A stretch of 43,283 bases of DNA from Saprospiraceae bacterium (GCA_016717105.1 JADKGF010000036.1:1-43283), one strand, 5' to 3'; positions 27,601-36,688 are shown, counted from the first letter of the stretch. Program-made: numbers and translations. Notes: generated by a model not told the origin, from the sequence alone.

Positions 27601-27762
27601 TCTGAAGTCATAACCAAAATAGATACACTGACTAAAGGTATTTTGACTGATTCACTGAAGCAAAAAGCCAAAGACGCAGTAGGTAAAAAAGGTCAGGAGG
27701 AAGTTGATAAAATCAAGGACAAACTCAAAGATTTCAACCCATTTAAGAAGAAAGGCAAATGA
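24667..27762 (+). CDS. AsmA-like protein, membrane-anchored
   Basis: A 1031-residue protein with one N-terminal membrane segment (about residues 9-30) and a very long beta-rich periplasmic body. Repeated AsmA-type segments are visible: VEAHVTFHDANLSLFSSFPD, LKQPEINIIVLDSLRANYLI, GTISLDGLYGTKNLAAPDFS and, near residues 850-900, DMTISGKHGFGKDMDYNIDL. The last 120 residues are a Lys/Glu/Ala-rich coiled coil (VENAKSKAEEAARKAL, SIKSRAKSEV). Family members are thought to form lipid-carrying bridges between the membranes. The single frame is unbroken over 3.1 kb. Monocistronic as far as seen; the start follows 160 bp of AT-rich DNA. Confidence 0.85.
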   Translation: MKNFKKVLKYFGFALIGLVIGGLLLPYVFKDKLMAYLKENINKNVEAHVTFHDANLSLFSSFPDVRVSIDSLNVTGIDDFDGIVLYKAVKTNIDISLPSLLGSGKTPKINSILLKQPEINIIVLDSLRANYLITALDTTQQQSSNYQLQLDEYAIEDGKISYNDHTMNLFVSMDNVNHSGKGDFTQDVFDLTTKTKADKLTLEFDGIKYLKNASTDLTAGFNINFPESKYTLLDNKLRINELDVNGQGFVQLKGDDMITDFTFSTASETFQSLLSMIPNAYTADFKDVKTQGKASFKGIIKGVYNEKMNKMPAFDVDIKVDNGYVKYPGMPMAVSDIFADMKIKASRSDYKDMQINIPAFKMKLDKDAISGKLLANNLTGDQNVEGFLKGTLNLQNLSTIFPMEEGMKVSGTMACDIDFKAKMSDVNAENYEAIAFKGNAEAKNIKYQSKGMPVISLPYAKAAASPQKIEFSGDNMQLGKSDLTLAASIQNPLAAFSTEKNVAIDINSKSKLFDMNEWMTETPAETTANSQSTYMADEKLLQNSKMNVNAEFDKILMNEYVLDKLKVAGSLAANSIKIDQFTTMIGENDLAVSGIVANAYNYFFGNGVLKGDIRMTSNNFDANKFMSAETSKTAEPLTVIPVPANVDIQINTNIKNLTYTNLNLKDFSGILQVANQEVALKDVKTNTLGGTISLDGLYGTKNLAAPDFSVKLDLSKIKYVEAIKKIEMLQKAAPIAAYIDGFFNTTLVMKGKLGAEMTPDLSTLDASGFLETLQGTLKGFNPLGQLADKLGIKEINEVNFLNTKNWFEIAQGFVELKEYKKVVKDIDMTISGKHGFGKDMDYNIDLIIPRELLKKNKITGTAELGLSMIEKEASKLGINIDQGPNIFLNVKMTGNIKNPKFKITPKTGSGTSAGSVIESKVNETVATVKDSISKEIKKQEAKLKDTITKKVNQEVENAKSKAEEAARKALDSIKSRAKSEVITKIDTLTKGILTDSLKQKAKDAVGKKGQEEVDKIKDKLKDFNPFKKKGK

Positions 27763-27796
27763 CAATAAAGTAATTTAGGCCACAAAATAATGTAAA

Positions 27797-27834
27797 TATT
27801 ATGTAAGGCAATTTCATCATTACCTTACATAATA
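27797..27834. terminator. Hairpin between AsmA-like and LytTR genes
   Basis: TATTATGTAAGG (27797-27808) pairs perfectly with CCTTACATAATA (27823-27834). It lies between two convergent genes and lacks a clear T run on the plus side. A second small hairpin AAGCAAG/CTTGCTT follows at 27841-27865. Confidence 0.55.
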
Positions 27835-27854
27835 CTATAAAGCAAGTGAAATAT

Positions 27855-28227
27855 TAGCTTGCTTGCTTTATTTCTATATAATGTTTATAAAACTCTGTTT
27901 TGCGAAATCTGGAAACAGGGACAACAAAGTTTTGATTGTTGAGCATAAATTTCACAAAATACACAGGAAAACTATCCAATTCTCGTATTTTGGTACAATT
28001 TACTACGTATGATTTATGCACCTAAAAAATTGGTGATGCTTATCGATAATGTGAATAAAATCTTTCATGCTTAAGTTGATGGCATTACTCTTTATCTCAT
28101 TGTCTTTTTCATAATAACATCTAATGTTCTTTCCATTTGCCTCCACAAAAAGAATATCATCTAGACTAACCTTAAATTGATTACCCGCTACCGATTCAAA
28201 CTCAAAATATTTGCCAACTATTCTCAA
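27855..28227 (-). CDS. Stand-alone LytTR DNA-binding protein, one frameshift
   Basis: The ATG at 28227 gives MRIVGKYFEFESVAGNQF, DDILFVEANGKNIRCYY and IDKHHQFF. In an A-run at 28024-28029 the frame is lost; the neighbouring frame carries VHKSYVVNCTKIRELDSFPV, FMLNNQNFVVPVSRFRKTEF and ends at 27855. The rejoined protein is about 123 residues and is wholly a LytTR domain, as in the gene at 2765-3166. The conserved HKSYVVN core falls just after the slip. It has no receiver domain. It is divergent from the dockerin-like gene with a 225-bp AT-rich gap that could hold binding sites. Confidence 0.8.
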
Positions 28228-28421
28228 AATAAAATTTAGCCTTTTGACTCATAAAAAAACCAAAAGCCACATTTTTTGTTCGAAAATTTTATGTTTTTTG
28301 GCAAAATAAATTCTAAAATGTTTTAAATAGGTATATACAATATATTTATAATATAATATTTACATAACTATATATTTCATTAATTCTAACCGCAAAAATT
28401 GGTTTGTACAAAATATTATAT

Positions 28422-28429
28422 TAAATTTG
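28422..28429 (+). promoter_or_regulatory. -7 promoter element of the dockerin-like gene (TAAATTTG)
   Basis: An exact TAnnTTTG match, with TTGG at 28399-28402, 19 bp upstream, as a -33 candidate. It is 23 bp before the start codon. Confidence 0.5.
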
Positions 28430-28452
28430 CCGTACGTCAAACCTGATTTACT

Positions 28453-29025
28453 ATGGTACAGAGAATATTCTTAGCGTATTTCGTTTGCCTCTCTATTGCA
28501 AACGCACAAGTAAGCTGCATGGTAGAGCCCTACAAAATCACAATTATAGCACCAGATGGCACACCTATAAGTAATGTAAAAGTCTCTCTTTTGGATCAGA
28601 ATAATCAAGTAGAAATAACATACACGGATAGAAATGGCCAAATAGACGCAGGACAAAATGGTTGTGTGAGAGCTAGCTTTGAATATATGACCACTGACCC
28701 AATCTTCGATAAACTGACTACACTAGACCTAATTCTAATTCAAAGACACATCCTCAACCTAACACCATTCCAAAATAATGCACTTTTTATTGCCGCAGAT
28801 GCCAATTTCGACGGTAAAATAACGGCATCAGATCTTACGGATTTTCGCAAAATAATCTTACAAATCAACCAAACACTTCCGTCAAATAAATCGTTTCATT
28901 TTGCTGTAAAGGAATCCATTATAACGAATCCTACACATTTTAATGAAACAAATGTATTGTTGCTACCTTTTATTAAAAATGATGAAGTAGTCGTTTATTA
29001 TATAAATATGGGAAATATAAATTAA
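28453..29025 (+). CDS. Secreted protein with dockerin-like domain
   Basis: A 190-residue protein with a signal peptide (VQRIFLAYFVCLSIANAQVS). Residues about 28-75 look like a carboxypeptidase-regulatory/SdrD-type beta domain (ITIIAPDGTPISNVKVSLLD, TDRNGQID). Residues about 88-140 form a dockerin-type pair of calcium-binding loops: LTTLDLILIQRHILNL and AADANFDGKITASDLTDFRK. The tail is short and carries no recognisable type IX sorting domain. In this phylum such modules are often found at the end of large secreted proteins rather than alone, so this may be a truncated or minimal form. Function unknown. Confidence 0.75.
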   Translation: MVQRIFLAYFVCLSIANAQVSCMVEPYKITIIAPDGTPISNVKVSLLDQNNQVEITYTDRNGQIDAGQNGCVRASFEYMTTDPIFDKLTTLDLILIQRHILNLTPFQNNALFIAADANFDGKITASDLTDFRKIILQINQTLPSNKSFHFAVKESIITNPTHFNETNVLLLPFIKNDEVVVYYINMGNIN

Positions 29026-29049
29026 GATTTACAATCTTACTCAATCCAC

Positions 29050-29871
29050 TTACACAAGTTTTGTAAGATAGGCACTCATCCAGCCATCCATTTCTTTTGA
29101 ATCTACCAATTGGATGCCATATGTTTGATATGTTTCAATGACACTTTTGCTATCTTCAGCCAAAACTCCTGACAAGAGCAGCTGCCCACCATTCACTAGC
29201 ATCTGGGACAGTTCAGCTGCATAGCGAATTAAAATATTCCTATTGATATTAGCTAAAATGACATCATAACTTGATGCAGGCATTACACTTAGGTCTCCTT
29301 CAAAAACTGAGATGTTGTTCACACCATTTATCGAAGCATTTTCTATAGTGTTCATATACGATTCATGTTCGATATCAAGGGCATCAATCTTTTCTGCACC
29401 CAATTTTGAAGCCAGAATAGCCAAGATTCCGGTACCACATCCAAAATCAAATACAGTTTTCTTTTGAAAATCTATTTGCTCCATAAAGGATATCACCATG
29501 TGTGTTGTGGCGTGATGCCCAGTACCAAATGCCATTTTGGGATTTATAACCAAATCATATCGAACATCTGCTGATTTAGGATGAAAATCTGCTCTTATCT
29601 GACAAAAATCACCAACTTCGACAGGTTGGAATGATGCTTCCCAAATTGCATTCCAATTTTGTGGCTCGATGTCATCGATTTTATAATCATCCGTAAAACG
29701 TGTGATGATCGAAATAATTTCATCTTGGTCTGCAGCGGTAAGGTCATCTTTTTTAATATAGCCTATAAAATGATCTTCATGCTCTTCAAAAGATTCAAAT
29801 TCAAATTGTGTCAATAAAGCCATCAAAACTTCATCTGTACTTTTGACCGTATAAGCCAAATAAATCTCCAT
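29050..29871 (-). CDS. prmA: Ribosomal protein L11 methyltransferase
   Basis: PrmA methylates L11 with SAM. The 273 residues include AIWEASFQPVEVGDFCQIRA, FGTGHHATTHM (115-125), the SAM motif FDFGCGTGILAILASKLGA (from 141), DALDIEHESYMNTIENA and VILANINRNILI. The N-terminal domain (1-60) is of the short PrmA type. It lies 9 bp downstream of folD on the same strand. Confidence 0.93.
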   Translation of the reverse strand: MEIYLAYTVKSTDEVLMALLTQFEFESFEEHEDHFIGYIKKDDLTAADQDEIISIITRFTDDYKIDDIEPQNWNAIWEASFQPVEVGDFCQIRADFHPKSADVRYDLVINPKMAFGTGHHATTHMVISFMEQIDFQKKTVFDFGCGTGILAILASKLGAEKIDALDIEHESYMNTIENASINGVNNISVFEGDLSVMPASSYDVILANINRNILIRYAAELSQMLVNGGQLLLSGVLAEDSKSVIETYQTYGIQLVDSKEMDGWMSAYLTKLV

Positions 29872-29880
29872 ATGCCTTAT

Positions 29881-30762
29881 TTAAGGATAAATTTCTTTTG
29901 TTGCCGACTTAAAGGTGTTTTTCATCAATCCCATGACGGTCATAGGGCCTACACCACCAGGTACAGGTGTGATGAAGCTGCATTTATTTTTGACATGTTC
30001 GTAATCTACATCACCTACTAATTTGGAAGGTCCTTGGTGTGATTCATCTTCTACCCTGTTGATCCCTACATCGATGACAACGGCACCTTGTTTTACCATA
30101 TCCTCTTTTACAAACCCAGGAATGCCAATTGCTGCTATGATAATATCTGCATCCAGCAAAATGCGATGAAGATTTTTGGTTTTACTATGCGTTAATGTAA
30201 CAGTAGCATCACCCATTTTTGATTTGCGTGAAAGCAAAATACTAATCGGCGTGCCCACGATATTACTTCGTCCCACCACTACTACATGTTTACCTGCTGT
30301 TTCTATATTGTATCTTTCGAGAAGAATCGTAATCCCATATGGTGTTGCGGGCAAATAACATGGCAGACCTTGAGCCATTCTTCCGAAATTGACTGGATGA
30401 AAGCCATCGACATCTTTTCTATAATCTATTGCTAAAGTGACTTTGACTTCATCTATGTGTTTGGGTAATGGTAATTGTACTATGAAACCATCTACATCAG
30501 GATCTTGATTTAATTTTTCAATTTCCTTCATTAAATCATCCTGGGAAACGGTCTCTTCCAATTTTATCAAAGTAGATTTGAAACCTACCTGATTACATGA
30601 CCGAACTTTATTACCTACGTATGCCTTGCTTGCCGGATTATTTCCTACGAGAATCGCCGCTAAGTGTGGCACTCGTCCTGTACTTTTTTGATATTCAAGT
30701 ACTTCTTGCTTCATGGAATTCTTCATCTCTTCCGCTACTGCCTTACCATCTATGATTTTCAT
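29881..30762 (-). CDS. folD: Methylenetetrahydrofolate dehydrogenase/cyclohydrolase
   Basis: A bifunctional enzyme linking methylene-, methenyl- and formyl-tetrahydrofolate. The start MKIIDGKAVAEEMK at 30762 is chosen because it matches the family; an in-frame Met at 30798 would add 12 atypical residues. Catalytic Tyr48 and Lys52 lie in SKAYVGNKVRSC. Others: DGFIVQLPLPKHID, the nucleotide-binding VVVVGRSNIVGTPISILL, ADIIIAAIGIPGFV and PVPGGVGPMTVMGLM. Usual length. It is followed by prmA and preceded by truB, all on one strand. Confidence 0.95.
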   Translation of the reverse strand: MKIIDGKAVAEEMKNSMKQEVLEYQKSTGRVPHLAAILVGNNPASKAYVGNKVRSCNQVGFKSTLIKLEETVSQDDLMKEIEKLNQDPDVDGFIVQLPLPKHIDEVKVTLAIDYRKDVDGFHPVNFGRMAQGLPCYLPATPYGITILLERYNIETAGKHVVVVGRSNIVGTPISILLSRKSKMGDATVTLTHSKTKNLHRILLDADIIIAAIGIPGFVKEDMVKQGAVVIDVGINRVEDESHQGPSKLVGDVDYEHVKNKCSFITPVPGGVGPMTVMGLMKNTFKSATKEIYP

Positions 30763-30821
30763 ACTTCGGGGGGAATATTTTGCCACAAGGTAAGACAAAA
30801 AAAATCATATTTATCAAAAAA

Positions 30822-31576
30822 TTATAATCCTTTTGCAAATTTTTCAACAAAATCAGAAACTGAAAATGCATCTTGGACATTAAAATCACCAATCGCTTCC
30901 CTTCTTAGAGATGCAAGGTATGCACCAGAATTTAAAGCTTTGCCTAGGTCATGAGCCAATGAACGGATGTAAGTTCCCTTTGAGCATTTAACCTCGAAAT
31001 CAAGAGTAGGCAATACAATATTAGAAATCTTGAAATAATGGATGTGTATTGATCTAGGTTTAAGTTCTACGTCTTTGCCTTTACGAGCTAATGCGTATGC
31101 AGCTTTGCCGTTTAACTTGATCGCAGAATATGCAGGTGGCAATTGGTCTATTGTACCTTCAAATTGGGTAATCGTTTGCGTAATCAGCGCACTATCAATA
31201 TGTTCTATTGGAAAACATTCATCAGGCGGGCATTCGCTATCATACGTGGGTGTAGTCGCACCCAAATACATTGATCCTATGTATGTTTTTTCCTGCGCTT
31301 GTAACAAATCTATCTGTTTTGTCAATTTGCCAGTACAAATCAACAATAAACCTGTTGCCAATGGGTCTAAGGTACCTGCATGACCCACTTTTATCTTTTT
31401 AATCCAGTGTTATGCCTGATGATACCTCGAATCTTATTGACAACATCAAATGATGTCCATCCAATAGGCTTATCAACCAATAAAACTGCACCTGATAAAA
31501 AATCTATGGATTCGTTTAGCCTGCTTTTGCTAAAAATTATATCCTTTGGAAAAGGCAACGATGAGTCTTCTTTCAA
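30822..31576 (-). CDS. truB: tRNA pseudouridine-55 synthase, one frameshift
   Basis: TruB makes pseudouridine 55 in the T loop. The N-terminal part (SGAVLLVDKPIGWTSFDVVN, KIRGIIRHNTGLKR) and the main part (KVGHAGTLDPLATGLLLICT, with the catalytic Asp in GTLDP) are in different frames; one base lost near 31395-31402 in an A-rich run explains the stop. Further motifs: TKQIDLLQAQEKTYIGSMYL, LPPAYSAIKLNGKAAYALAR and CSKGTYIRSLAHDLG. The start is uncertain: TTG at 31576 is the first usable codon in frame. It begins 20 bp after the DUF3098 gene. Confidence 0.88.
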
Positions 31577-31596
31577 GCGAATTTGGTTTATAAACC

Positions 31597-31899
31597 TTAT
31601 TTTTTTACAAAAATCGCATAAACATTTACTATCAGCCCCGCGATTATAACCATTGGCGCCAAAGTAATTCTCCGTCCGCTATATATTAGTGACTCATCCC
31701 AAACTTCAGGAGATGGCATATGTCCACCTGACATTAGTGCCAAACCTAAAAAGATTAGCCCTACTCCTATCAGAATAAATGTAAAATTTTTCTTTCCAAA
31801 AAGCAAATCATTACTTTCTACAACATTTGTATTTGCACCTGACATTACTTTTTCAGTTTCTGAACTAACGCGACGTGTATATGCTTTTTCTTTTGCCAT
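31597..31899 (-). CDS. DUF3098 membrane protein
   Basis: A 100-residue protein with a polar N-terminus and two membrane segments (about 38-57 and 80-98). The DUF3098 pattern is clear: LLFGKKNFTFILIGVGLIFL, LALMSGGHMPSPEVWDESLI, YSGRRITLAPMVIIAGLIVN and VYAIF. In Bacteroidota the gene is usually found between ftsX and uppP-truB. Here truB follows directly and uppP is absent; ftsX is 2.8 kb away with another gene in between. Confidence 0.9.
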   Translation of the reverse strand: MAKEKAYTRRVSSETEKVMSGANTNVVESNDLLFGKKNFTFILIGVGLIFLGLALMSGGHMPSPEVWDESLIYSGRRITLAPMVIIAGLIVNVYAIFVKK

Positions 31900-31925
31900 G
31901 ATAAAATATCTGAGATTTTGAAATG

Positions 31926-31933
31926 CAAAAATA
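31926..31933 (-). promoter_or_regulatory. -7 promoter element of the DUF3098-truB-folD-prmA group (TATTTTTG)
   Basis: An exact TAnnTTTG match followed by C on the minus strand, 26 bp before the DUF3098 start. Confidence 0.45.
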
Positions 31934-32080
31934 TATATAATATAGTTATAACGTTATATTTATCGAATATATTATGAAAATATTAATAACATATTTCGTG
32001 ACTTGAAACCAAATAACATTAAGTCAGCTATATGACAAATGTGTGAGTAAATCCAATGTACACCCAATTATTTTATATTA

Positions 32081-32088
32081 TATATTTG
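32081..32088 (+). promoter_or_regulatory. -7 promoter element of the CotH/lamin-tail gene (TATATTTG)
   Basis: An exact TAnnTTTG match 17 bp upstream of the ATG at 32106. Confidence 0.45.
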
Positions 32089-32105
32089 TGGAAAAAATCA
32101 AATAT

Positions 32106-34702
32106 ATGAAAATATTTAGGTTGGCCGTATTTATGTTATTAGTAAATACACTTTTTGGACAAGTTGTAATCAACGAGTATTCTGCGTCAAACTTACGACA
32201 ATTTGCTGATAATTTCGGGAAATACGAAGATTGGATAGAATTGTATAATAAAAACGATAAAGCGACAGATATTTCTGGTTGGTATCTTTCAGATCGAGAC
32301 ACCAAGCCAAAAAAGTGGCAAATTCCTGCTGGCACTGTGATTCCTGCAAAGGGCTATCTCGTCATTTGGGCTTCTGGCAGAGATTTAACAGATACTGTTT
32401 TGCATACAAATTTCAAATTTTCACAGACCAAAGGAGATGAATTCGTAGTACTTACAAATGCAGGTGGTACCATTCTCGAATCTTCACCTTTGATCATTAC
32501 GCAATTGCACCATTCTGTGGCAAAAAATCCTGTTAATGGCAAATGGATGATATGTGCAGAACCAACTTTTTTTGGTGAGAACATAGAAAAAAACCTGTAT
32601 AATATTTATGCATCCAAACCCAAAATTGAGGTTAATTCTGGATTCTATGCCGATTCTGTTACAATAACTATGTCAAATCTTAGTGGTGAAGCCATCAGGT
32701 ATACTATAAATGGTGGATTACCAAATGAGAATGACAATTTATATACAGGCCCTATTACGATCAAAAACAATATGGTAGTCAGTGCACGAAGTTTTTCCAC
32801 TTCGCCTGATGTTTATCCAGGTTTTTCAGATTATAAAGCTATTTTATAAACGAACCTAAGAGTACTTTGCCCATCATTTCTGTCGGTGGTGGAGAATCTT
32901 TGATTACACTTGCAGAAGGAGATATCAACCAAAACCCGATTGGTTCGATTGAAGTATTTTCAAAAGAACGCGTTATATTAAGTAAATCGTATGGTGAACT
33001 TGATAAGCACGGACAAGATAGCTGGGTGAATGAACAAAGAAGTTTGGACTGGATCAGTAGAGACGAAATGGGGCATGATAATGGCATCAAGCAAAAATTA
33101 TTTCATGGATCAGAAAGAGATGAATATCAACGTATCATTTTACGTGCATCTGGCGATGATAATTATCCAGCTACTGATGCTGAAGAGCATGATGGCAGTA
33201 CGCATATGAGAGACGAGTATGTTCATACGATGGTCAAAAAAGCTGGTATGCACTTAGATATAAGGTCTGCTGAGCGATATCAACTCTTTTTAAATGGCAA
33301 ATATTGGGGGATTTACGCGATAAGAGAAAAACCAGATGACCATGATTACACACAATTTAATTATAAACAAGATAAACACGATTTACAATTTCTGAAAACT
33401 TGGGGATCTTCTTGGTCTGAATACGGCGAAGATCAGTCATTTAAAGATTGGGGCAAATTCAGAGATTTTATTTTGAACAATGATGTGAGTCAACCAAATG
33501 TTTACAAAAGCATCACCGACCAATTGGATGTGGTAAGTCTCATGGATTACATGATTGCCAATTTATCTTTTGTTTCTGTTGACTGGCTCAATTATAATAC
33601 CGGTTGGTGGCGCGGACTAAATCCAGAAGGAACGCACAAAAAATGGGGATACATTATGTGGGACAATGATGCCACTTGTGATTATTATATAAATTATACT
33701 GGTGTTCCTGATACTTCGCCCAATGCAAAAGCTTGTGATATAGATGATATCAGTACTTCAATGGACGGATTTTTCCCCAGTGACTCTATGTTAGTGCAAT
33801 TGCCAGCTGATTCAATTTTTATTGATGGCGAGTGGATATATTTTGAAGCCGACACATTTTGGTTAGTTCCTGACCCTGGTAAGCACGAGAAAATCTTTCT
33901 CAAATTATTGAATAACAATCAGCAATTCAAAAATCTATATTTCGGACGATATGCCGATATATTAAATACTACATTCAATTGTGATGTTATGCTCGCTACA
34001 ATAGATAGTATAACTAATCAATTACGCCCAGAAATGCCTAGGCAAATAGGACGTTGGGGCGGAACAATGAATGAGTGGCTTTCGAATGTCAATGATTTAA
34101 GAGATTTTATTTCCAAAAGATGTACACTAATAAGTGATGGACTAATAAGTTGTTATGATCTGACAGGCCCACATCAAATTACAATTTTGACAGATCCGCC
34201 TAACAGTGGTACTATAAATTTCAATAGTTTGACACATGAATCTCTACCGTGGCGAGGCAATTATTTTGGAAATATGTCCAATACCATAAGCGTAAGTCCA
34301 AAATTTGGTAAAAAATTTCTGTACTGGAAATCTTTGAATGGTACGTCAGCATTTGAATCAACATCAGCTGTAAGTACAAGTGTAAATTTATTAGGACAGG
34401 ATACACTTGTGGCAATTTTTGAAGGTGCCACAAATACAAATAATGCAAGTTTTGCTGCAAATATCCATATTTCACCAAATCCAGCAGACAATCAAATTGT
34501 AATCAAAACATCAGATTTAGCACTCAACAACGCTAATTATAGCATCCATGATATAAGTGGCAAAATCGTTCAGTCTGGTGCGATATCTGGAAGTAACGAA
34601 TCGTATAAATTAGAAACAACCAGTTTAAGTTCCGGTACATATTTTATTAGTATTCAGACGATTAATGGGAATTGGGTCTCTAGGTTTATAATCATGCGAT
34701 GA
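32106..34702 (+). CDS. Secreted lamin-tail/CotH-kinase protein with type IX sorting tail, one frameshift
   Basis: The start is the ATG at 32106 (MKIFRLAVFMLLVNTLFGQ, signal peptide). In order: a lamin-tail domain (about 20-140; VVINEYSASN, DWIELYNKN, ISGWYLSDR, IPAKGYLVIWASG), a chitobiase-type beta domain (about 175-240; ITMSNLSGEAIRYTINGGLP, YTGPITI), then a CotH-like kinase fold (LPIISVGGGESL, RIILRASGDDNYPATDAE, YQLFLNGKYWGIYAIREKPD, WGYIMWDNDATCDYYIN), and a C-terminal type A sorting domain (ISPNPADNQIVIKTS, YSIHDISGKIVQSG, SSGTYFISIQT). One T lost in the TTTT run near 32845 splits the gene; restoring it reads AIFINEPKSTLPIIS. About 865 residues when joined. Substrate unknown. Confidence 0.88.
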
Positions 34703-34705
34703 TGA

Positions 34706-35548
34706 TTATCTGCCTTCTCTTTTAAGAAAACGATTGACTATAAGATTGGTAGAATAGTATTGGATGCCTATAGCAACAAAGAGACAAATAAGGATTGTAT
34801 AAATAACGTAATCCCATTGTATCACATCAGCTATAACATTACCAGCGGTCATAAGATAAGTACAAATGATACCAATAAAAATGATCACAGCCAGAATTGA
34901 CTTTAGTGCCATTGTGAAGGCTGACTTAAGATAAGGCTTTTTTACAAATTTATTTTCAGCACCAACCATTTGCATCGTTCTGATTTCTTTCAGGTCGCTA
35001 TATAGCGTCAGTTGTATAGTATTAAATATAATGGCTAACGCCAAGATGATAAAGCAAAAGGCCAAAACCAGAATTCCTAACGAAAGTTTGTCTAAGTTAG
35101 ATTTAACCTGATCTATGCTTTCATTTTCATAATAAAGTCCGGTAACACCTTTTTCGAGTTCAATTTCAGATTTGATTTTCTGGATATTTTGCTCACTATA
35201 AGATTGGTGTTTCAAGTTGAATTTGATGATATCCTTAAAAGGATTTTCTCCTGTAGTTTGTGAGATATCAAGCTCTTTTGACATTAAGGAAAGTGCGCTT
35301 TCTTTAGTCAGATATTCAACGGAAGCTGGCAAAACACCATCATACGCAGTAATTGTTTTTTTAAGATTTTCTATTTGTCCTGTAGGCAAACCATCTTCCA
35401 GTTCGACAAGGATGTTGATATTTTCTTTGACGATATTGGTAATATTGCCAGAATGAAAAAAAATAAGCAAAAAAAGGGATATCAAGACCAACACTATGGA
35501 CGTGGACATAGTCGCATAAAATTGTGTTGGTTTTTTACTTTTTGACAT
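34706..35548 (-). CDS. ftsX: Cell division protein FtsX
   Basis: FtsX is the membrane subunit that with FtsE relays a signal to cell-wall hydrolases at the division site. The 280 residues show the N-terminal membrane segment (about 16-35), a periplasmic domain (VKENINILVELEDGLPTGQI ... GVTGLYYENESIDQV) and three C-terminal segments, with the FtsX motif IFNTIQLTLYSDLKEIRTMQ and MVGAENKFV. FtsE is not in the window. The gene ends 3 bp from the convergent CotH gene. Confidence 0.93.
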   Translation of the reverse strand: MSKSKKPTQFYATMSTSIVLVLISLFLLIFFHSGNITNIVKENINILVELEDGLPTGQIENLKKTITAYDGVLPASVEYLTKESALSLMSKELDISQTTGENPFKDIIKFNLKHQSYSEQNIQKIKSEIELEKGVTGLYYENESIDQVKSNLDKLSLGILVLAFCFIILALAIIFNTIQLTLYSDLKEIRTMQMVGAENKFVKKPYLKSAFTMALKSILAVIIFIGIICTYLMTAGNVIADVIQWDYVIYTILICLFVAIGIQYYSTNLIVNRFLKREGR

Positions 35549-35669
35549 ACCAATTATTTATTTTGCAAAGACAAATTGCCAATTTGCACAATTATGAGCT
35601 CGCTTACTGAGGACATGATTACCTGTTTTATGTAATTGAATATTACAAATCCAATATAAAACTAGAATC

Positions 35670-36656
35670 TTATCTATTTACATACATCACTTCCTTCACT
35701 GCTTTTATAACTTTAGCTGGTGTAGGGAGATATTCATCCAAAAACGTAGGTGCATAAGGCAAAGAAGTATCTGCAGAATTGACTCTTGTGATTGGTGCAT
35801 CTAGATAATCGAAGGCATATTTTTGCATCTCGTAAGCAATTTCTGCAGAAACACCTGAAAACGGCCATGCTTCATCCACGACAACCATTCTATTGGTTTT
35901 CTTAACAGAAGCCACAAGTGTTTTATAATCAAGTGGCCTTATCGTCCTCAAATCAATGACTTCGGCTGATATACCTTCTTTTTCCAATTCGATGGCCGCT
36001 TCTTTTGCTACTTCGATCATTTTATTGTAAGACACAATCGTAACATCTGTACCTTCTCTTCTAATGGCTGCTTTGCCTATAGGAACTAGATAATCACCAT
36101 CTGGCACTTCACCTTTCAATCCATACATCACCTCAGACTCCATCACACATACTGGATCGTTATCTCTGATCGCAGACTTAAGCAAACCCTTAGCATCTGC
36201 CGGGTCGATACAAGAAATCACTTTTATACCTGGAATATTGGCCATCCAGCTTTCAAATGTCTGTGAATGTTGTTGTGCCAATTGTCCTGCCGATCCAGAC
36301 GGACCTCTGAAAACTATTGGGCAACTAAACTGTCCAGCTGATTGTGACAATGTTTTTGCGGCATTATTTACAATCTGGTCAAAAGCCAAAACAGCAAAAT
36401 TCCAAGTCATAAACTCTACAATTGGTCGTAAGCCATTCATAGCAGCTCCGACACCTATACCAGCAAATCCCAGCTCTGTGATCGGTGTATCAATGACTCG
36501 TTTCGGGCCAAACTCATCGAGCATACCTTTACTTACCTTATATGCACCATTATACTCAGCTACTTCTTCACCCAAAAGGAAAACACTTTCATCTCTGCGC
36601 ATCTCTTCGGACATAGCTTCACCTAATGCCTCTCTTAATGTCAATATTCTGGACAT
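35670..36656 (-). CDS. pdhB: Pyruvate dehydrogenase E1 component, beta subunit
   Basis: The beta chain pairs with PdhA. The 328 residues show LTLREALGEAMSEEMRRDES, FLLGEEVAEYNGAYKVSKGM, RVIDTPITELGFAGIGVGAA, GLRPIVEFMTWNFAVLAFDQ, CPIVFRGPSGSAGQLAQQHS and the C-domain VVVDEAWPFSGVSAEIAYEM. Usual length, no break. It is divergent from recN and distant from pdhA, so the subunits are made from separate transcripts. Confidence 0.95.
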   Translation of the reverse strand: MSRILTLREALGEAMSEEMRRDESVFLLGEEVAEYNGAYKVSKGMLDEFGPKRVIDTPITELGFAGIGVGAAMNGLRPIVEFMTWNFAVLAFDQIVNNAAKTLSQSAGQFSCPIVFRGPSGSAGQLAQQHSQTFESWMANIPGIKVISCIDPADAKGLLKSAIRDNDPVCVMESEVMYGLKGEVPDGDYLVPIGKAAIRREGTDVTIVSYNKMIEVAKEAAIELEKEGISAEVIDLRTIRPLDYKTLVASVKKTNRMVVVDEAWPFSGVSAEIAYEMQKYAFDYLDAPITRVNSADTSLPYAPTFLDEYLPTPAKVIKAVKEVMYVNR

Positions 36657-36688
36657 ACTTTTATATTTTGACTATGCTTATTTTTGCG

